A stretch of 34,719 nucleotides of DNA from Alphaproteobacteria bacterium (GCA_016869645.1 VGDO01000043.1:1-34719), one strand, 5' to 3'. Shown: positions 23,975 to 32,508, counted from the first letter of the stretch. Notes: generated by a model not told the origin, from the sequence alone. Made by a program: numbers and translations.

Positions 23975-25954
23975 ATGCGCGCGACGCGATTGCTCGCCGG
24001 TTTCCTGTGTTTCGTCATTGTATTTGCCCCGTCGATGCCGGCCGGTGCCTGCAGCGACTTCGCCAAGGCGCCACATTCGCGCTGGACCATCGAGCGCGAA
24101 GCGGGCGCCGCATGGCTGGTCACCCCGTGCGGCGACAAGTTCTTCTCGATCGGCTCCAACGTGCTCGACGGCGGCGACAGGAAGGACGGCGCCGGCGCGC
24201 GCAATTCCTATACGTGGTCGAGTTTCTACCCGAGCCTGGAGGCATGGGCGCGCGCGACGCGCGAGCGCCTGATCGCCTGGGGCTTCAACAGCGCCGGCGC
24301 ATGGTCGCTGACGCCGGAGCGGATCGACTTGCCGAGCACCCCCAATCTCGAGCTCGGCCGCAATGCGCGCTTCCATTGGTTTGACCCGTTCGATCCGGCG
24401 ACCGAGGCCGAGATGCTGCGGCAGGCCGAGCGCCTGACGAAGCCCTACCGTGGCGACCCGCGGCGCATCGGCTATTTTTCCGACAACGAGGTCGGCTGGT
24501 GGAATGGCGCGTTGTTCAACTACTTCATGCGCGCGCCTGCCGCCAACCATACCAAGAGGCGCCTGATCGCCCTGCTGCGCGAGCACTATGGCGACGACTG
24601 GACGCGCTTTGCCGCGGACTTCGTGGCACCGGCCAATGCTGCGTCATTCGACGACCTGCTGCGCAGCGAAGGCGCGCTCGCTCAGCTTCGGCCGGGCGGC
24701 ACCGGCATCCAGGCCGTGCGGCGCTGGACCGGCGTGGTCACCGAGCACTACTACCGCCTCGTGCGCCAGGCGCTGAAGTCGGTCGATCCCGAAGCCCTCG
24801 TCTTTGCCGACCGTCTGCCGATCTACTATGACCCCGTCGCCGTTCGCGCGATGGCACGCCATGTCGACGCCATCGCGACCAACTACAACGTCGACTCGCC
24901 CGACGGCTGGCTCGCACCCTATTTTTTCGACGGACTGCGACAGCTCGCGCCGGACAAGGCGGTCCTGATCACGGAGTGGTTCTTCGCCGCCCACGAGAAC
25001 CGCTCGGGCAACGTCAACAACGGCCATCTCATGACGGTCAATTCACAGGTCGAGCGCGCGGCCGGAGCCGCCCAGGCGACGCGTAATTTTGCCGCCCAGC
25101 CTGACATCGTCGGGCTCCACTGGTTCCAGTGGCACGATCACCCGAAGGGCGGCCGCTCCGATGGCGAGGACTACAATTTCGGCCTGGTCGATTCCTGGGA
25201 CGTGCCCTATGCCGGACTGGTCGAAGCGTTGAAACAGGCCAATCGCGAGGTCGTCGACATCCACCGCAAGGCCGCGTCTCGGCGCGGCCGCCTGCCGGTC
25301 GCGACCACGGCCATGCCGCGCGCCGACATCGTGGTTGGCGACCGCAGCCTCGCCGACTGGCCGAAGCCCCACGCCCTCGTGCGCGGCGTCGAGTCCAATG
25401 CCGGCGAAATTCCCTTCGGCGAGTTCTATCTGAGCTGGAGCGACGCGGGCCTCGGCGTGGCGCTGATCGCCATGGACTACTACGACCCGCAGATTCTCGC
25501 GGTCGACGACGAGTTCCCGCTCGGCGAAGCGTTCCGGCTCGAACTCGGCGTCGACACCGGGACGGGCCCACAGCGATTTGCGCTCCATATCGTGCCGCCC
25601 AAGGTGTTTCCCAAGAAGGGCGCGCCGGCATTCACGGCGCGCCTGTGCCGGATTGAGACCGGCGGTGACTGCGCGACAGTCGATGGCGCCGCCACGAGCT
25701 ATTTCGGCTCAGATCAGCCGCGCATCACAGCGGAGATGAACCTGCCCTGGCCGGCGCTCGGACTTGAGCGGGCGCCGACGCAAGCGGTCAAACTCGCCAT
25801 TGGCGCCGTCGCCTTTCACCGCTCTCGCTGGATGAGCTGGGGCGGCCGGCCGCTCGATGAGCTGATGGCCGATTCCACCGGCTGGCGACGCCTGGCACTC
25901 GGGCCCGCGGTGCAGCCATCCGCTGATCAGGTCGAGCCGCGGTTCGACCGGTGA
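23975..25954 (+). CDS. Secreted glycoside hydrolase, clan GH-A (agarase-like), with C-terminal binding domain
   Basis: A predicted secreted hydrolase of about 659 residues. An N-terminal signal peptide (RLLAGFLCFVIVFAPSM) is followed by a TIM barrel. The motif GYFSDNEVGWW gives a candidate acid/base Glu (E172) and VLITEWFF a candidate nucleophile (E334); the FxDNE pattern recalls beta-agarase-type families. From about residue 460 the protein becomes a beta-rich module (PFGEFYLSWSDAGLGVALIA) resembling DOMON/CBM9-like sugar-binding domains. ATG at 23924 would add 17 polar residues before the signal peptide, so 23975 is preferred; neither has a clear ribosome site. Placed between two GT-B paralogs, it probably trims the exported glycan. 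Confidence 0.8.
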   Translation: MRATRLLAGFLCFVIVFAPSMPAGACSDFAKAPHSRWTIEREAGAAWLVTPCGDKFFSIGSNVLDGGDRKDGAGARNSYTWSSFYPSLEAWARATRERLIAWGFNSAGAWSLTPERIDLPSTPNLELGRNARFHWFDPFDPATEAEMLRQAERLTKPYRGDPRRIGYFSDNEVGWWNGALFNYFMRAPAANHTKRRLIALLREHYGDDWTRFAADFVAPANAASFDDLLRSEGALAQLRPGGTGIQAVRRWTGVVTEHYYRLVRQALKSVDPEALVFADRLPIYYDPVAVRAMARHVDAIATNYNVDSPDGWLAPYFFDGLRQLAPDKAVLITEWFFAAHENRSGNVNNGHLMTVNSQVERAAGAAQATRNFAAQPDIVGLHWFQWHDHPKGGRSDGEDYNFGLVDSWDVPYAGLVEALKQANREVVDIHRKAASRRGRLPVATTAMPRADIVVGDRSLADWPKPHALVRGVESNAGEIPFGEFYLSWSDAGLGVALIAMDYYDPQILAVDDEFPLGEAFRLELGVDTGTGPQRFALHIVPPKVFPKKGAPAFTARLCRIETGGDCATVDGAATSYFGSDQPRITAEMNLPWPALGLERAPTQAVKLAIGAVAFHRSRWMSWGGRPLDELMADSTGWRRLALGPAVQPSADQVEPRFDR

Positions 25955-25964
25955 GTGCCGCGCC

Positions 25965-27131
25965 GTGAGCCGATCGAAGACAATCGTCGTCCTGCATTAT
26001 TTCGGTCAGATGCCGCTCATGGGCGTCGCCATGGAGGGCATGCACTACGTGCTCGGCCTCAAGCGGCTCGGCCACGATGTCTGGTACGTCGAGGACAATG
26101 GCGCCAATCCCTATTCGCCGCAGCAGAACAGCATTCATTGGGACGCAAGCTACAACTGGGGATTCATCAAGGGGCTGATGGAGCGTTTCGGCCTCGGCGA
26201 CCGCTGGGCCTACTGGGATCCCACCCATCCCGAGATCTACCAGGGCCTCGGCCGGCAGAAGACCTTCGAACTGTTCGCGCGCGCCGATGCGCTCATCAAT
26301 CTGTGCGGCACGACGATCATGCGCGAGGAGCACATGAAGTGCCCGGTCCGCGTGCTGGTCGATACCGACCCGGGTTTCGAGCAGATCAAGATGGCATCGG
26401 GCGACGCGGGCTCGCGCGCCTATGTCGATGCCCACACTCATCATTGGTCGATCGGCGAGCATCTCGGCGCAGCCGATTGCCCGGTGCCGCTCGGCCACGT
26501 CAACTGGATCCGGACGCGTCCGCCCGTCGTGCTCGATGTCTGGCGGCCGGATTATGCCGCCCGCCCGACGCACCTCTCGACGATTGCGACTTGGCAGCAC
26601 AGCGCCAAGAACATCGAGCTCGACGGTGTCAGCTACCAGTGGTCGAAGCACGTCAACTTCCAACGTTTCCTCGACCTGCCGAACCGGCGGCCCGAGAAGT
26701 TCCGGCTCGCCATGATCACGCCCAACAGCGATATCAACGCGCTGGTGCGCTCGCATGGCTGGGACGTCGTCGATCCAGTTCCGGTTTCCGATACGCTCGA
26801 CCACTATGCGGAATTCATCCGCTCTTCGCGCGGCGAGTTCACGGTCGCCAAGGATATCTATGTCCGTCCGCGGACGGGGTGGTTCAGCGACCGCAGCGTC
26901 TGCTATCTGGCGTCAGGACGCCCGGTGATCACCCAGGCGACCGGCTTCGAGGCCCATGTGCCCACAGGGCGCGGCCTGTTTCATTTCCACGACTGGGACG
27001 ACATCTTCGGTGCGCTCGACGCGATCGCAACCGATTACGAAGGGCACTGCCGTGCCGCCCGCCAGGTGGCGGGCGACTGCTTCGACAGCGACAAAGTCCT
27101 GAGGAAGTCCCTCGAGGCGACCGGGCTTTAG
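25965..27131 (+). CDS. GT-B-like glycosyltransferase, copy 2
   Basis: A 388-residue paralog of the protein encoded at 22744-23907. Across a 55-residue C-terminal stretch beginning at RGEFTVAKDIYVRP I count 44 identical residues, and the N-terminal VVLHYFGQMPLMGVAMEGMHYVLGLKRL region is also closely shared. Like copy 1 it lacks a signal peptide and has the C-terminal YLASGRPVITQATG motif. The GTG at 25965 lies 10 bp after the hydrolase stop. It is the last gene of the cluster; its stop is 5 bp from the stop of the convergent luxR-type gene. The two copies may add different sugars or act as a heterodimer; neither can be told from sequence. Confidence 0.75.
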   Translation: MSRSKTIVVLHYFGQMPLMGVAMEGMHYVLGLKRLGHDVWYVEDNGANPYSPQQNSIHWDASYNWGFIKGLMERFGLGDRWAYWDPTHPEIYQGLGRQKTFELFARADALINLCGTTIMREEHMKCPVRVLVDTDPGFEQIKMASGDAGSRAYVDAHTHHWSIGEHLGAADCPVPLGHVNWIRTRPPVVLDVWRPDYAARPTHLSTIATWQHSAKNIELDGVSYQWSKHVNFQRFLDLPNRRPEKFRLAMITPNSDINALVRSHGWDVVDPVPVSDTLDHYAEFIRSSRGEFTVAKDIYVRPRTGWFSDRSVCYLASGRPVITQATGFEAHVPTGRGLFHFHDWDDIFGALDAIATDYEGHCRAARQVAGDCFDSDKVLRKSLEATGL

Positions 27132-27136
27132 CGGAG

Positions 27137-27754
27137 CTAGAGCCGCATCCCCATCGCGAGCTGAACAGCTTGGGTGCGATTGCGCACGCCGAGCTTGCGG
27201 TAGATCTTGCGCAGGTGGAGTTTGACGGTGACCTCCTCGATGCCGAGGTCGCGCGCGACATGCTTGTTGGTCTGGCCGCCGAGCAGCGCGCGCAGGACTT
27301 CGCCTTCGCGCTTGGACAGGCGATAGCGGCCGGCATCGACGTTGGATTCTTCGCCGGCGTCGTCGAGTGCCGTCGCCGGCACATAGGTTTCACCGGCCAT
27401 CATCAGTTTGAGTGCGTAGTAGAGACCGACACCCTGCAGGTTCGGACGAACCACCCCGGCGGCGCCGAGGCCGAGCGCGCGCAGCACGGTGGAGCGCGCG
27501 CGGTCATTGGAGATCAGCACAACCGGCGTTCCCTGCGCGGCACGCACCAAGCGGTCGAAACCGATCAGGCCCGGCGTGCTGGCGATGGTCGAATCGACCA
27601 GCGCCATGTGCTTGGCGGCCGGCTCGCGCAACAGCGAAACGGCGGCATCGACCGAGTCGGCGCACTGAATCTCCGATCCCGGCTCGAAGCGCTGCAACAG
27701 AAGCATGAGTTGCTCGAGCATTCCCCCGTCGACGGCCGCGAGCACAATTTTCAT
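27137..27754 (-). CDS. LuxR/NarL-type response regulator with degenerate receiver
   Basis: A 205-residue regulator. The C-terminal part (about 143-205) is a LuxR-type helix-turn-helix: YRLSKREGEVLRALLGGQTN, VARDLGIEEVTVKLHLRKIY and KLGVRNRTQAV. The N-terminal part looks like a receiver domain with D54 (ALVDST) in the phospho-acceptor position, but the acidic pair at the first strand is reduced to one Asp (D9) and the conserved Lys is replaced by Arg (R103 in GVVRPN). It may therefore respond without phosphorylation. The ATG at 27754 is preceded by AAGGG; a TTG eight codons upstream is less likely. It points into the glycan cluster end to end and may regulate it, an inference from position. 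Confidence 0.85.
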   Translation of the reverse strand: MKIVLAAVDGGMLEQLMLLLQRFEPGSEIQCADSVDAAVSLLREPAAKHMALVDSTIASTPGLIGFDRLVRAAQGTPVVLISNDRARSTVLRALGLGAAGVVRPNLQGVGLYYALKLMMAGETYVPATALDDAGEESNVDAGRYRLSKREGEVLRALLGGQTNKHVARDLGIEEVTVKLHLRKIYRKLGVRNRTQAVQLAMGMRL

Positions 27755-28014
27755 GGCATCGAATCCCTTGGTTGCCAAAGTGGCGAACGATGACGCCTGC
27801 CGACTATGCCGCCAGAGTCCTAAAGAAATGCTTAAGCCGAATTACATAGTCCGATCGCCGGGGGCGGGTGTGGCCACTCCCAAACCGAGTTCGAAAAAAA
27901 TATAACATTTTCAGATATTTATTTCGCATGACCGCAATTTCGCGCGGTCGCATCGCCAGAAAAGGCATTTTGCGATATAATTGCCTAAAATTTTAATCGA
28001 AAGATATTTGGGTC
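27755..28014. promoter_or_regulatory. AT-rich divergent promoter region
   Basis: Between the leftward luxR-type gene and the rightward hypothetical gene, positions about 27,880-28,010 are strikingly AT-rich for this GC-rich DNA. On the plus strand a perfect TATAAT (27976-27981) lies 17 bp after a weak -35 box TCGCCA (27953-27958), placing a start site about 25 bases before the downstream ATG. An imperfect hairpin with GACCGC/GCGGTC arms lies just upstream of the -35 box, near 27929-27950. AT-rich stretches like this often bind silencers such as MucR or HU-type proteins in alphaproteobacteria; that is inference. Confidence 0.55.
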
Positions 28015-28572
28015 ATGCTCACCCCGGTCGTTCAGCTGCCGCCGGATCGCCTGGCCGGACTTCGTCCGTCCCCGCGGCCTGACGCGCGCCCGAGCGAACG
28101 CGATCACGGGACTGCCGGTCAGAGCGACGGTGCGGCGGGAAGCAGTTTCGAAGCACTGGCCCGTTCGGGCGGTCAGACCTCCGCGATTGTCCGTCTCGCC
28201 GAGCACAGCACGCATCGTCGCGCCGGACGCCAGCTCGAGGCAGACGCCGAAGCGGCGCGAGATTCGAGCAACGCCGAGAAATCGCATGCGTTGCGCGCCG
28301 AGGAGTCTGCGGCACCGCGACAGCCGGGGACGCCGACCAGCACGCGTCCGCACACGCGCTATGCCAATCCGGCATTTCAGGCCCAGGTCATCGCCCAAGA
28401 GCTGTTCGGTGTCGAACAGGCCGGGCGCATGCGCACCGAGCCGAGCAACGATCGCCGGACAGCGGCCAACCGCCATGCCGAATACGCCAGCGACGCATAT
28501 CGCCGCCACTTGGGGGAAACGGACAGCGCGCCCCTGATCGAACCGCATCAGGCGATCGACCTCGTCCTCTGA
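28015..28572 (+). CDS. Hypothetical polar, low-complexity protein
   Basis: A 185-residue protein I do not recognise. Most of it is rich in Arg, Ala, Ser, Glu and Pro and probably disordered; a short more hydrophobic patch (NPAFQAQVIAQELFGVEQ) at about residues 117-134 could be a helix for partner binding. No signal peptide, membrane segment or Cys is present. The ATG at 28015 sits about 25 bases after a good promoter, and the upstream region is clearly non-coding, which supports expression. The opposite strand also has an open frame of similar length, but without promoter support. Function unknown. Confidence 0.55.
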   Translation: MLTPVVQLPPDRLAGLRPSPRPDARPSERDHGTAGQSDGAAGSSFEALARSGGQTSAIVRLAEHSTHRRAGRQLEADAEAARDSSNAEKSHALRAEESAAPRQPGTPTSTRPHTRYANPAFQAQVIAQELFGVEQAGRMRTEPSNDRRTAANRHAEYASDAYRRHLGETDSAPLIEPHQAIDLVL

Positions 28573-28878
28573 ACGCGCCGCTCAGGCGCACCTCCGGGCA
28601 GGAAAGTTGAGAGCTCGGCCTGGGATCGCACGCCAAAAGGCGCACTCGGGGAATGAATCGGGCGGTCGGTTGTTAGCTGAAACGAACTCGTAACGTGCGC
28701 GGCGCCGCTGACCGGAACGGCGGCCGCAGGAAGGAAGTATGCAGCAACGGTTGCGGGCAGCCGCGTCCACCGGCGGGGCTGCGAGGAAGGCTCTTGTGGC
28801 GAGGCTCGAGATAGCGCAGTAAGTTCGTCAACGTGCCATCCGCGCGCAGCCTGCGCGCCGGTCCGGGAGCGAACTCAA
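28573..28878. other. Non-coding gap before the ECF sigma operon
   Basis: About 306 bp without a supported gene. Short hairpins are visible just after the hypothetical gene (GCGCC/GGCGC near 28576-28592 and CGCC-AAAA-GGCG near 28630-28643) but lack T-runs. The sigma operon promoter should lie here; a GGAAC at 28714-28718 resembles an ECF-type -35 element, but no matching -10 element at the right distance was found, so no promoter is called. Confidence 0.4.
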
Positions 28879-29412
28879 GTGGACGATATAGCCGCCGCCG
28901 TCGCCGAGCACATTCCGCGTCTGCGGCGCTATACGCGCGCACTGGTCGGCGATCGCGACCTGGCAGACGATCTCGTGCAGGACTGTCTCGAGCGTGCGTT
29001 GAGCCGACTGCACCTGTGGCGCCGTCACGGCGATCTGAGGGCTTGGTTGTTTACGATACTGCACAACGTTCACGTCAACGCTGCTCGCCGCCGCAACCGC
29101 GCTCCCGCGATGGTCGCGATCGATCCGGCCAAGCCGCAATTGACCGATCCCGGCCTGTCGGTGGCGCCGGTCCAGGGCGTGGGTCTGGAGCTGGCGCAGC
29201 TCGCGCGCGCGCTGCAGCAGCTGCCGGCTGAACAGCGCCAGGTCATCCTGCTCACCGGGCTCGAAGGCATGCGCTACGAAGAGACCGCCCGAGTGCTCGG
29301 TATTCCGGTCGGCACCGTGATGTCGCGCCTGTCGCGCGGGCGCGAAGCGCTGCGTCGTTTGACGAGCGGCGGCGGCGAAGGGGGCCAGCCGCGGCTGACG
29401 AGGGTCAAATGA
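28879..29412 (+). CDS. ECF-family RNA polymerase sigma factor
   Basis: A 177-residue sigma-70 of the extracytoplasmic-function group. Region 2 includes RYTRALVGDRDLADDLVQD and DLRAWLFTILHNVHVNAARR; region 4 includes LPAEQRQVILLTGLEGMRYEE and the recognition helix IPVGTVMSRLSRGREALRRL. The order and length are normal. The start is GTG at 28879, preceded by GGGAG at about 9 bases. Its stop overlaps the anti-sigma start by 4 bp, as expected for a coupled pair. The factor would be released when the membrane anti-sigma senses an envelope or redox signal. Confidence 0.93.
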   Translation: MDDIAAAVAEHIPRLRRYTRALVGDRDLADDLVQDCLERALSRLHLWRRHGDLRAWLFTILHNVHVNAARRRNRAPAMVAIDPAKPQLTDPGLSVAPVQGVGLELAQLARALQQLPAEQRQVILLTGLEGMRYEETARVLGIPVGTVMSRLSRGREALRRLTSGGGEGGQPRLTRVK

Positions 29413-30188
29413 CGGGCTCCGTGCGGCTGACCGAGGGCCAGCTCCACGCCTATGTCGACGGTCTGCTGACCGATGAGGAGCGCGCGCATATCGAGGCGCT
29501 GCTGTCGGCCGATGCCGAAGCCCAGGCCATGGTCGGCGCCTATCGCGCGCAGAACCAGGCGCTACACTCGCTGTTCGACGGCGTGATGGGCGAACCACGG
29601 CCCGCTGCGATGGATGCCGCTCTGGTCCGGCGGCGGGGCCTGGTCCTCGCGATTGCCATGCGCAGCGCCGCCGCCATCATGCTGATCGCGCTCGGCGGCG
29701 TGGCGGGTTGGACGCTACGCGGCGCGACGCAGCCGGTCCCCCAGTACAACTTTACCGAAGCGTTCGTGCGCTACGCGACCTCGGCCCATCTGGTTTACCT
29801 CCCGGAGGTTCGCCACCCCGTGGAGGTTCCCGCCAAGGAGGAAGCGCATCTCGTGGCATGGCTGTCCAAGCGCCTGGGGCAGCAGGTGCAGGCGCCCAAT
29901 TTGACCGGCGTCGGCTTCAATCTGGTGGGCGGCCGGTTGCTGCCTTCGGGATATGGGCCCGCGGCGCAATTCATGTACGAGAACGAGTCCGGGCAGCGCC
30001 TGACCATCTACGTTCGGGCGAGCGAGAACAACACGCCGACCGAGACGGCGTTCCGTTTCGCCCATCAGAAGGGCGTGTCGATGTTCTATTGGATGGACCA
30101 GGCGCTCGCCTATGCGGTGATCGGACAAGTGGACCGCGAGCGGCTGCACCAAGTTGCCAACGTCGCCTATCAGACGATCAACCCCTAG
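29409..30188 (+). CDS. Membrane-bound anti-sigma factor
   Basis: A 259-residue anti-sigma protein: an N-terminal sigma-binding domain (LTEGQLHAYVDGLLTDEERAH), one transmembrane helix near residues 83-104 (MRSAAAIMLIALGGVAGW) and a periplasmic domain with PNLTGVGFNLVGGRLLPSG, a pattern common in this group. The zinc-binding HxxxCxxC motif of the ZAS subgroup is absent, so it is not a thiol-redox type. The ATG at 29409 overlaps the sigma gene stop. The stop overlaps the stop of the convergent glycosyltransferase gene by 11 bp. Confidence 0.9.
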   Translation: MTGSVRLTEGQLHAYVDGLLTDEERAHIEALLSADAEAQAMVGAYRAQNQALHSLFDGVMGEPRPAAMDAALVRRRGLVLAIAMRSAAAIMLIALGGVAGWTLRGATQPVPQYNFTEAFVRYATSAHLVYLPEVRHPVEVPAKEEAHLVAWLSKRLGQQVQAPNLTGVGFNLVGGRLLPSGYGPAAQFMYENESGQRLTIYVRASENNTPTETAFRFAHQKGVSMFYWMDQALAYAVIGQVDRERLHQVANVAYQTINP

Positions 30189-32508
30189 GGCCAGCGGAAT
30201 TGCGCTCGGCGCACCAGCGGCGCCACATCGCGCGCAACGCGTCTTCGAATTCGGCAACATGGCGCGGCCAGTCCATCAACGACGATGCGCGCACCATGGT
30301 GCGCAGGCGCTGACGGTAGTCGGCGAGCCGCTCGGGCGCCGCCGCCAAATCCCGCGCCCGCCGCACCAAGTCGTCCTCGCTCTCCGCGATCAGTTCGGGA
30401 GCGCCGATCCGGTGCAGGAAACCGTAGCTGTAGCGGCCATAGAGCGCATCGCCGGGCAGCGTGACGACCGGCACGCCCATCCATAGCGCGTCGACCGTGG
30501 TGCGGCCGCCGGTGAAGGGCAGCGGGTCGAGCGCGATATCGATGTCGGCATGGCTGGCGAGATGTTCGCCAACCGCCGCGACGGCGCCGCGCAGATCGAC
30601 GCGCCCGGGCGCAATGCCGGCAACGCTCATGCGGGCGCGCAGCCGTCCCTGCGGCCCCGGGCGGTCGAGGCCCCGTCCCTTGAGCAGCAGGCGCGCGGTC
30701 GGCGCGGCCGCCAGCACGCGGGACCAGAGCGCCAGCGTCCGGTCGGAAATCTTTGCCGGATTGTTGTAGCAGCCGAACGTGACATGGCCGCGCGCGATGG
30801 AAGGCGGCGGCGCGATCACTGGTTCCTCGTCGTAGCTCATCAGGCCGAAACCGCCGGGCAAATGAACGGGGATCTCCGTCATTTGACCGGCCAGCCGCCC
30901 ATCGAAATCGATCCAACGATCGACGATGGCAAAGTCGACGGCGGCAAGGCCAGTGGTCGGCGTGTTGCACAGATAGGTGACCTGGATCGGAGCCGGCTTC
31001 AATGCCAGCACGGTGAGACGGTTGTCCGCCCAATGCCCCATCGGATCGATCAGGATGTCGACGGCGCTCTGCCGTATGCGCCGGCATGCCTCGAGATCGC
31101 TCAGCGTATCGATGAACGCCCACTCGTCGACCATGTCGCGCATGCGGCGGGTCGTGGCGTCGGGATGGGGCACATGGGCAAAGACGTGGACCGATACCTC
31201 GGCACGCCGATGGTGCTCGAGCACCGGCAGCAGGCTGGGCGCCAGCACATGGGCGCGAAGCTGCGGCGACAGATAGCCGACGCGCAGGCGGCGATCGGGA
31301 TCGGGGACGTTGCCGTAGCTGATCGACGGCCGGCTCGCCGCACCGTGGCGCCGGCCGTATTTGCAATGGGCGGCGAAGACCTCGTCGGGGCCGAAGCGAT
31401 CCATGAACATCATGGTGATCAGTGCATTGCTCTCGGCTGCGGGAAGGCGGGGATCGAGGTCGATCGCGCGCGTGAAGGCGGCGAGCGCGTCGTCGAGACG
31501 AAGCTCCTCGCGCAGGATGGCACCGAGATTCGAATGTGCGACGGCCAATGCAGGCCGGGACGCAAGCGCAGAGGCGAAGGCGGTCAGCGCCTCATCCTGA
31601 CGACCGAGATCCTTGAGCACGACGCCGAGATTGTGGTGCGCATCGGCATGGGCAGGCGCGATGGCAAGCGCACGCCGGCAGGCCGCTTCCGCCGCGTCGA
31701 GTTTTCCCTGGAGGTGCAGCGCATGGCCCATGCTGACATGGGCAGCGATCAGATCGGGTTGCGCGCGCACCGCTTGTCGAAGCGCGGCGACGGCTGATTC
31801 CACATCGCTCATGCGCAGCAGCGCGATGCCGAGGTTGGCGAAGGCGGGCGCGAAACCGGGCTGGCGACGCAACGCCTCGTGATAGGCCGAGACGGCCTCG
31901 GCAAGCCGGTCCTGCTCGCGCAACGCGTTGCCCAGGTTGGACCACGCGTCGGGCAGGCCCGGATCGGTTTCAAGCGCGGCGCGCAGCTCGGCTTCGGCAG
32001 CCACGGCCTGGCCGCCATCCAAGAGCACTGCGCCGAGATTGGCGCGCGTCGGCGCGTGATCGGGATCGAGCGCCAGCGCCATCCTGAACGCCGCTTGCGC
32101 GTCGGTGGGCGCGCCGATTTCAGCAGTCAGGAGGCCGCGTGCGAAATGCGCGGCGCCATGGCCGGGAGCCAGCGCGAGCGCCGCGGCGACGGCAGCCTGG
32201 CCGCCCGGACGATCGCCTGCGGCGCGCAGCACCGTGACCAGATTCGTCCACGCGCCGAATTGCGTGGGATCGGCGTCGAGCGAGCGCCGGATCAACTCCG
32301 CGCCCGTACCGTGCCGGCCTTGCTGGTGCTCGACCAGACCGAGCAGGTGAAGCGCGTCGGCGTCGTCGGGCGTGCGCGTGAGCACAGCACGATAGATGCG
32401 CGCCGCGTCGTCGAGCCGTCCGGCGCGATGCTGGGCAAGGGCCGCCGCCAACGACTCGTCGGTGGCGGCACCCTGCTCGGAGTGCCGACGCGGATCGCGA
32501 TCGGTCAC
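30178..32508 (-). CDS. TPR protein with C-terminal GT41 (OGT/SPINDLY-like) domain
   Basis: A 776-residue protein. About ten tetratricopeptide repeats fill residues 20-370; for example AWSNLGNALREQDRLAEAV and AHHNLGVVLKDLGRQDEAL. The C-terminal half is a GT41 domain, the family of O-GlcNAc transferase and bacterial homologs that add a sugar to Ser/Thr of proteins: FGCYNNPAKISDRTLALW, the Lys in RLLLKGRG that contacts UDP, and FTGGRTTVDALWMGVPVVTLPGD. Two motifs depart from the usual: DPMGHWADNR (family: GHTxxNR) and CNTPTTGLAAVDF (family: GxPGTTG). The GTG at 32508 follows AGGTG. Target proteins are unknown; porin or flagellin glycosylation are known roles elsewhere. Confidence 0.88.
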   Translation of the reverse strand: MTDRDPRRHSEQGAATDESLAAALAQHRAGRLDDAARIYRAVLTRTPDDADALHLLGLVEHQQGRHGTGAELIRRSLDADPTQFGAWTNLVTVLRAAGDRPGGQAAVAAALALAPGHGAAHFARGLLTAEIGAPTDAQAAFRMALALDPDHAPTRANLGAVLLDGGQAVAAEAELRAALETDPGLPDAWSNLGNALREQDRLAEAVSAYHEALRRQPGFAPAFANLGIALLRMSDVESAVAALRQAVRAQPDLIAAHVSMGHALHLQGKLDAAEAACRRALAIAPAHADAHHNLGVVLKDLGRQDEALTAFASALASRPALAVAHSNLGAILREELRLDDALAAFTRAIDLDPRLPAAESNALITMMFMDRFGPDEVFAAHCKYGRRHGAASRPSISYGNVPDPDRRLRVGYLSPQLRAHVLAPSLLPVLEHHRRAEVSVHVFAHVPHPDATTRRMRDMVDEWAFIDTLSDLEACRRIRQSAVDILIDPMGHWADNRLTVLALKPAPIQVTYLCNTPTTGLAAVDFAIVDRWIDFDGRLAGQMTEIPVHLPGGFGLMSYDEEPVIAPPPSIARGHVTFGCYNNPAKISDRTLALWSRVLAAAPTARLLLKGRGLDRPGPQGRLRARMSVAGIAPGRVDLRGAVAAVGEHLASHADIDIALDPLPFTGGRTTVDALWMGVPVVTLPGDALYGRYSYGFLHRIGAPELIAESEDDLVRRARDLAAAPERLADYRQRLRTMVRASSLMDWPRHVAEFEDALRAMWRRWCAERNSAGPRG

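Noticed and set aside
20253..24204. Long minus-strand frames (584 and 550 codons)
   Set aside because: They mirror the ABC exporter and GT-B gene; composition and lack of motifs mark them as shadows.
25955..27793. 612-codon plus-strand frame across the GT-B copy 2 and the luxR-type gene
   Set aside because: It is out of frame with the recognisable protein and runs antisense to the regulator, so it cannot be the real gene.
27985..28548. 187-codon minus-strand frame opposite the hypothetical gene
   Set aside because: No promoter or ribosome site was found for it, whereas the plus-strand frame has a close TATAAT promoter. Not fully excluded.
28681..28740. EcfG/ECF-type promoter around GGAAC
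   Set aside because: No matching -10 element at the expected 16-18 bp was found.
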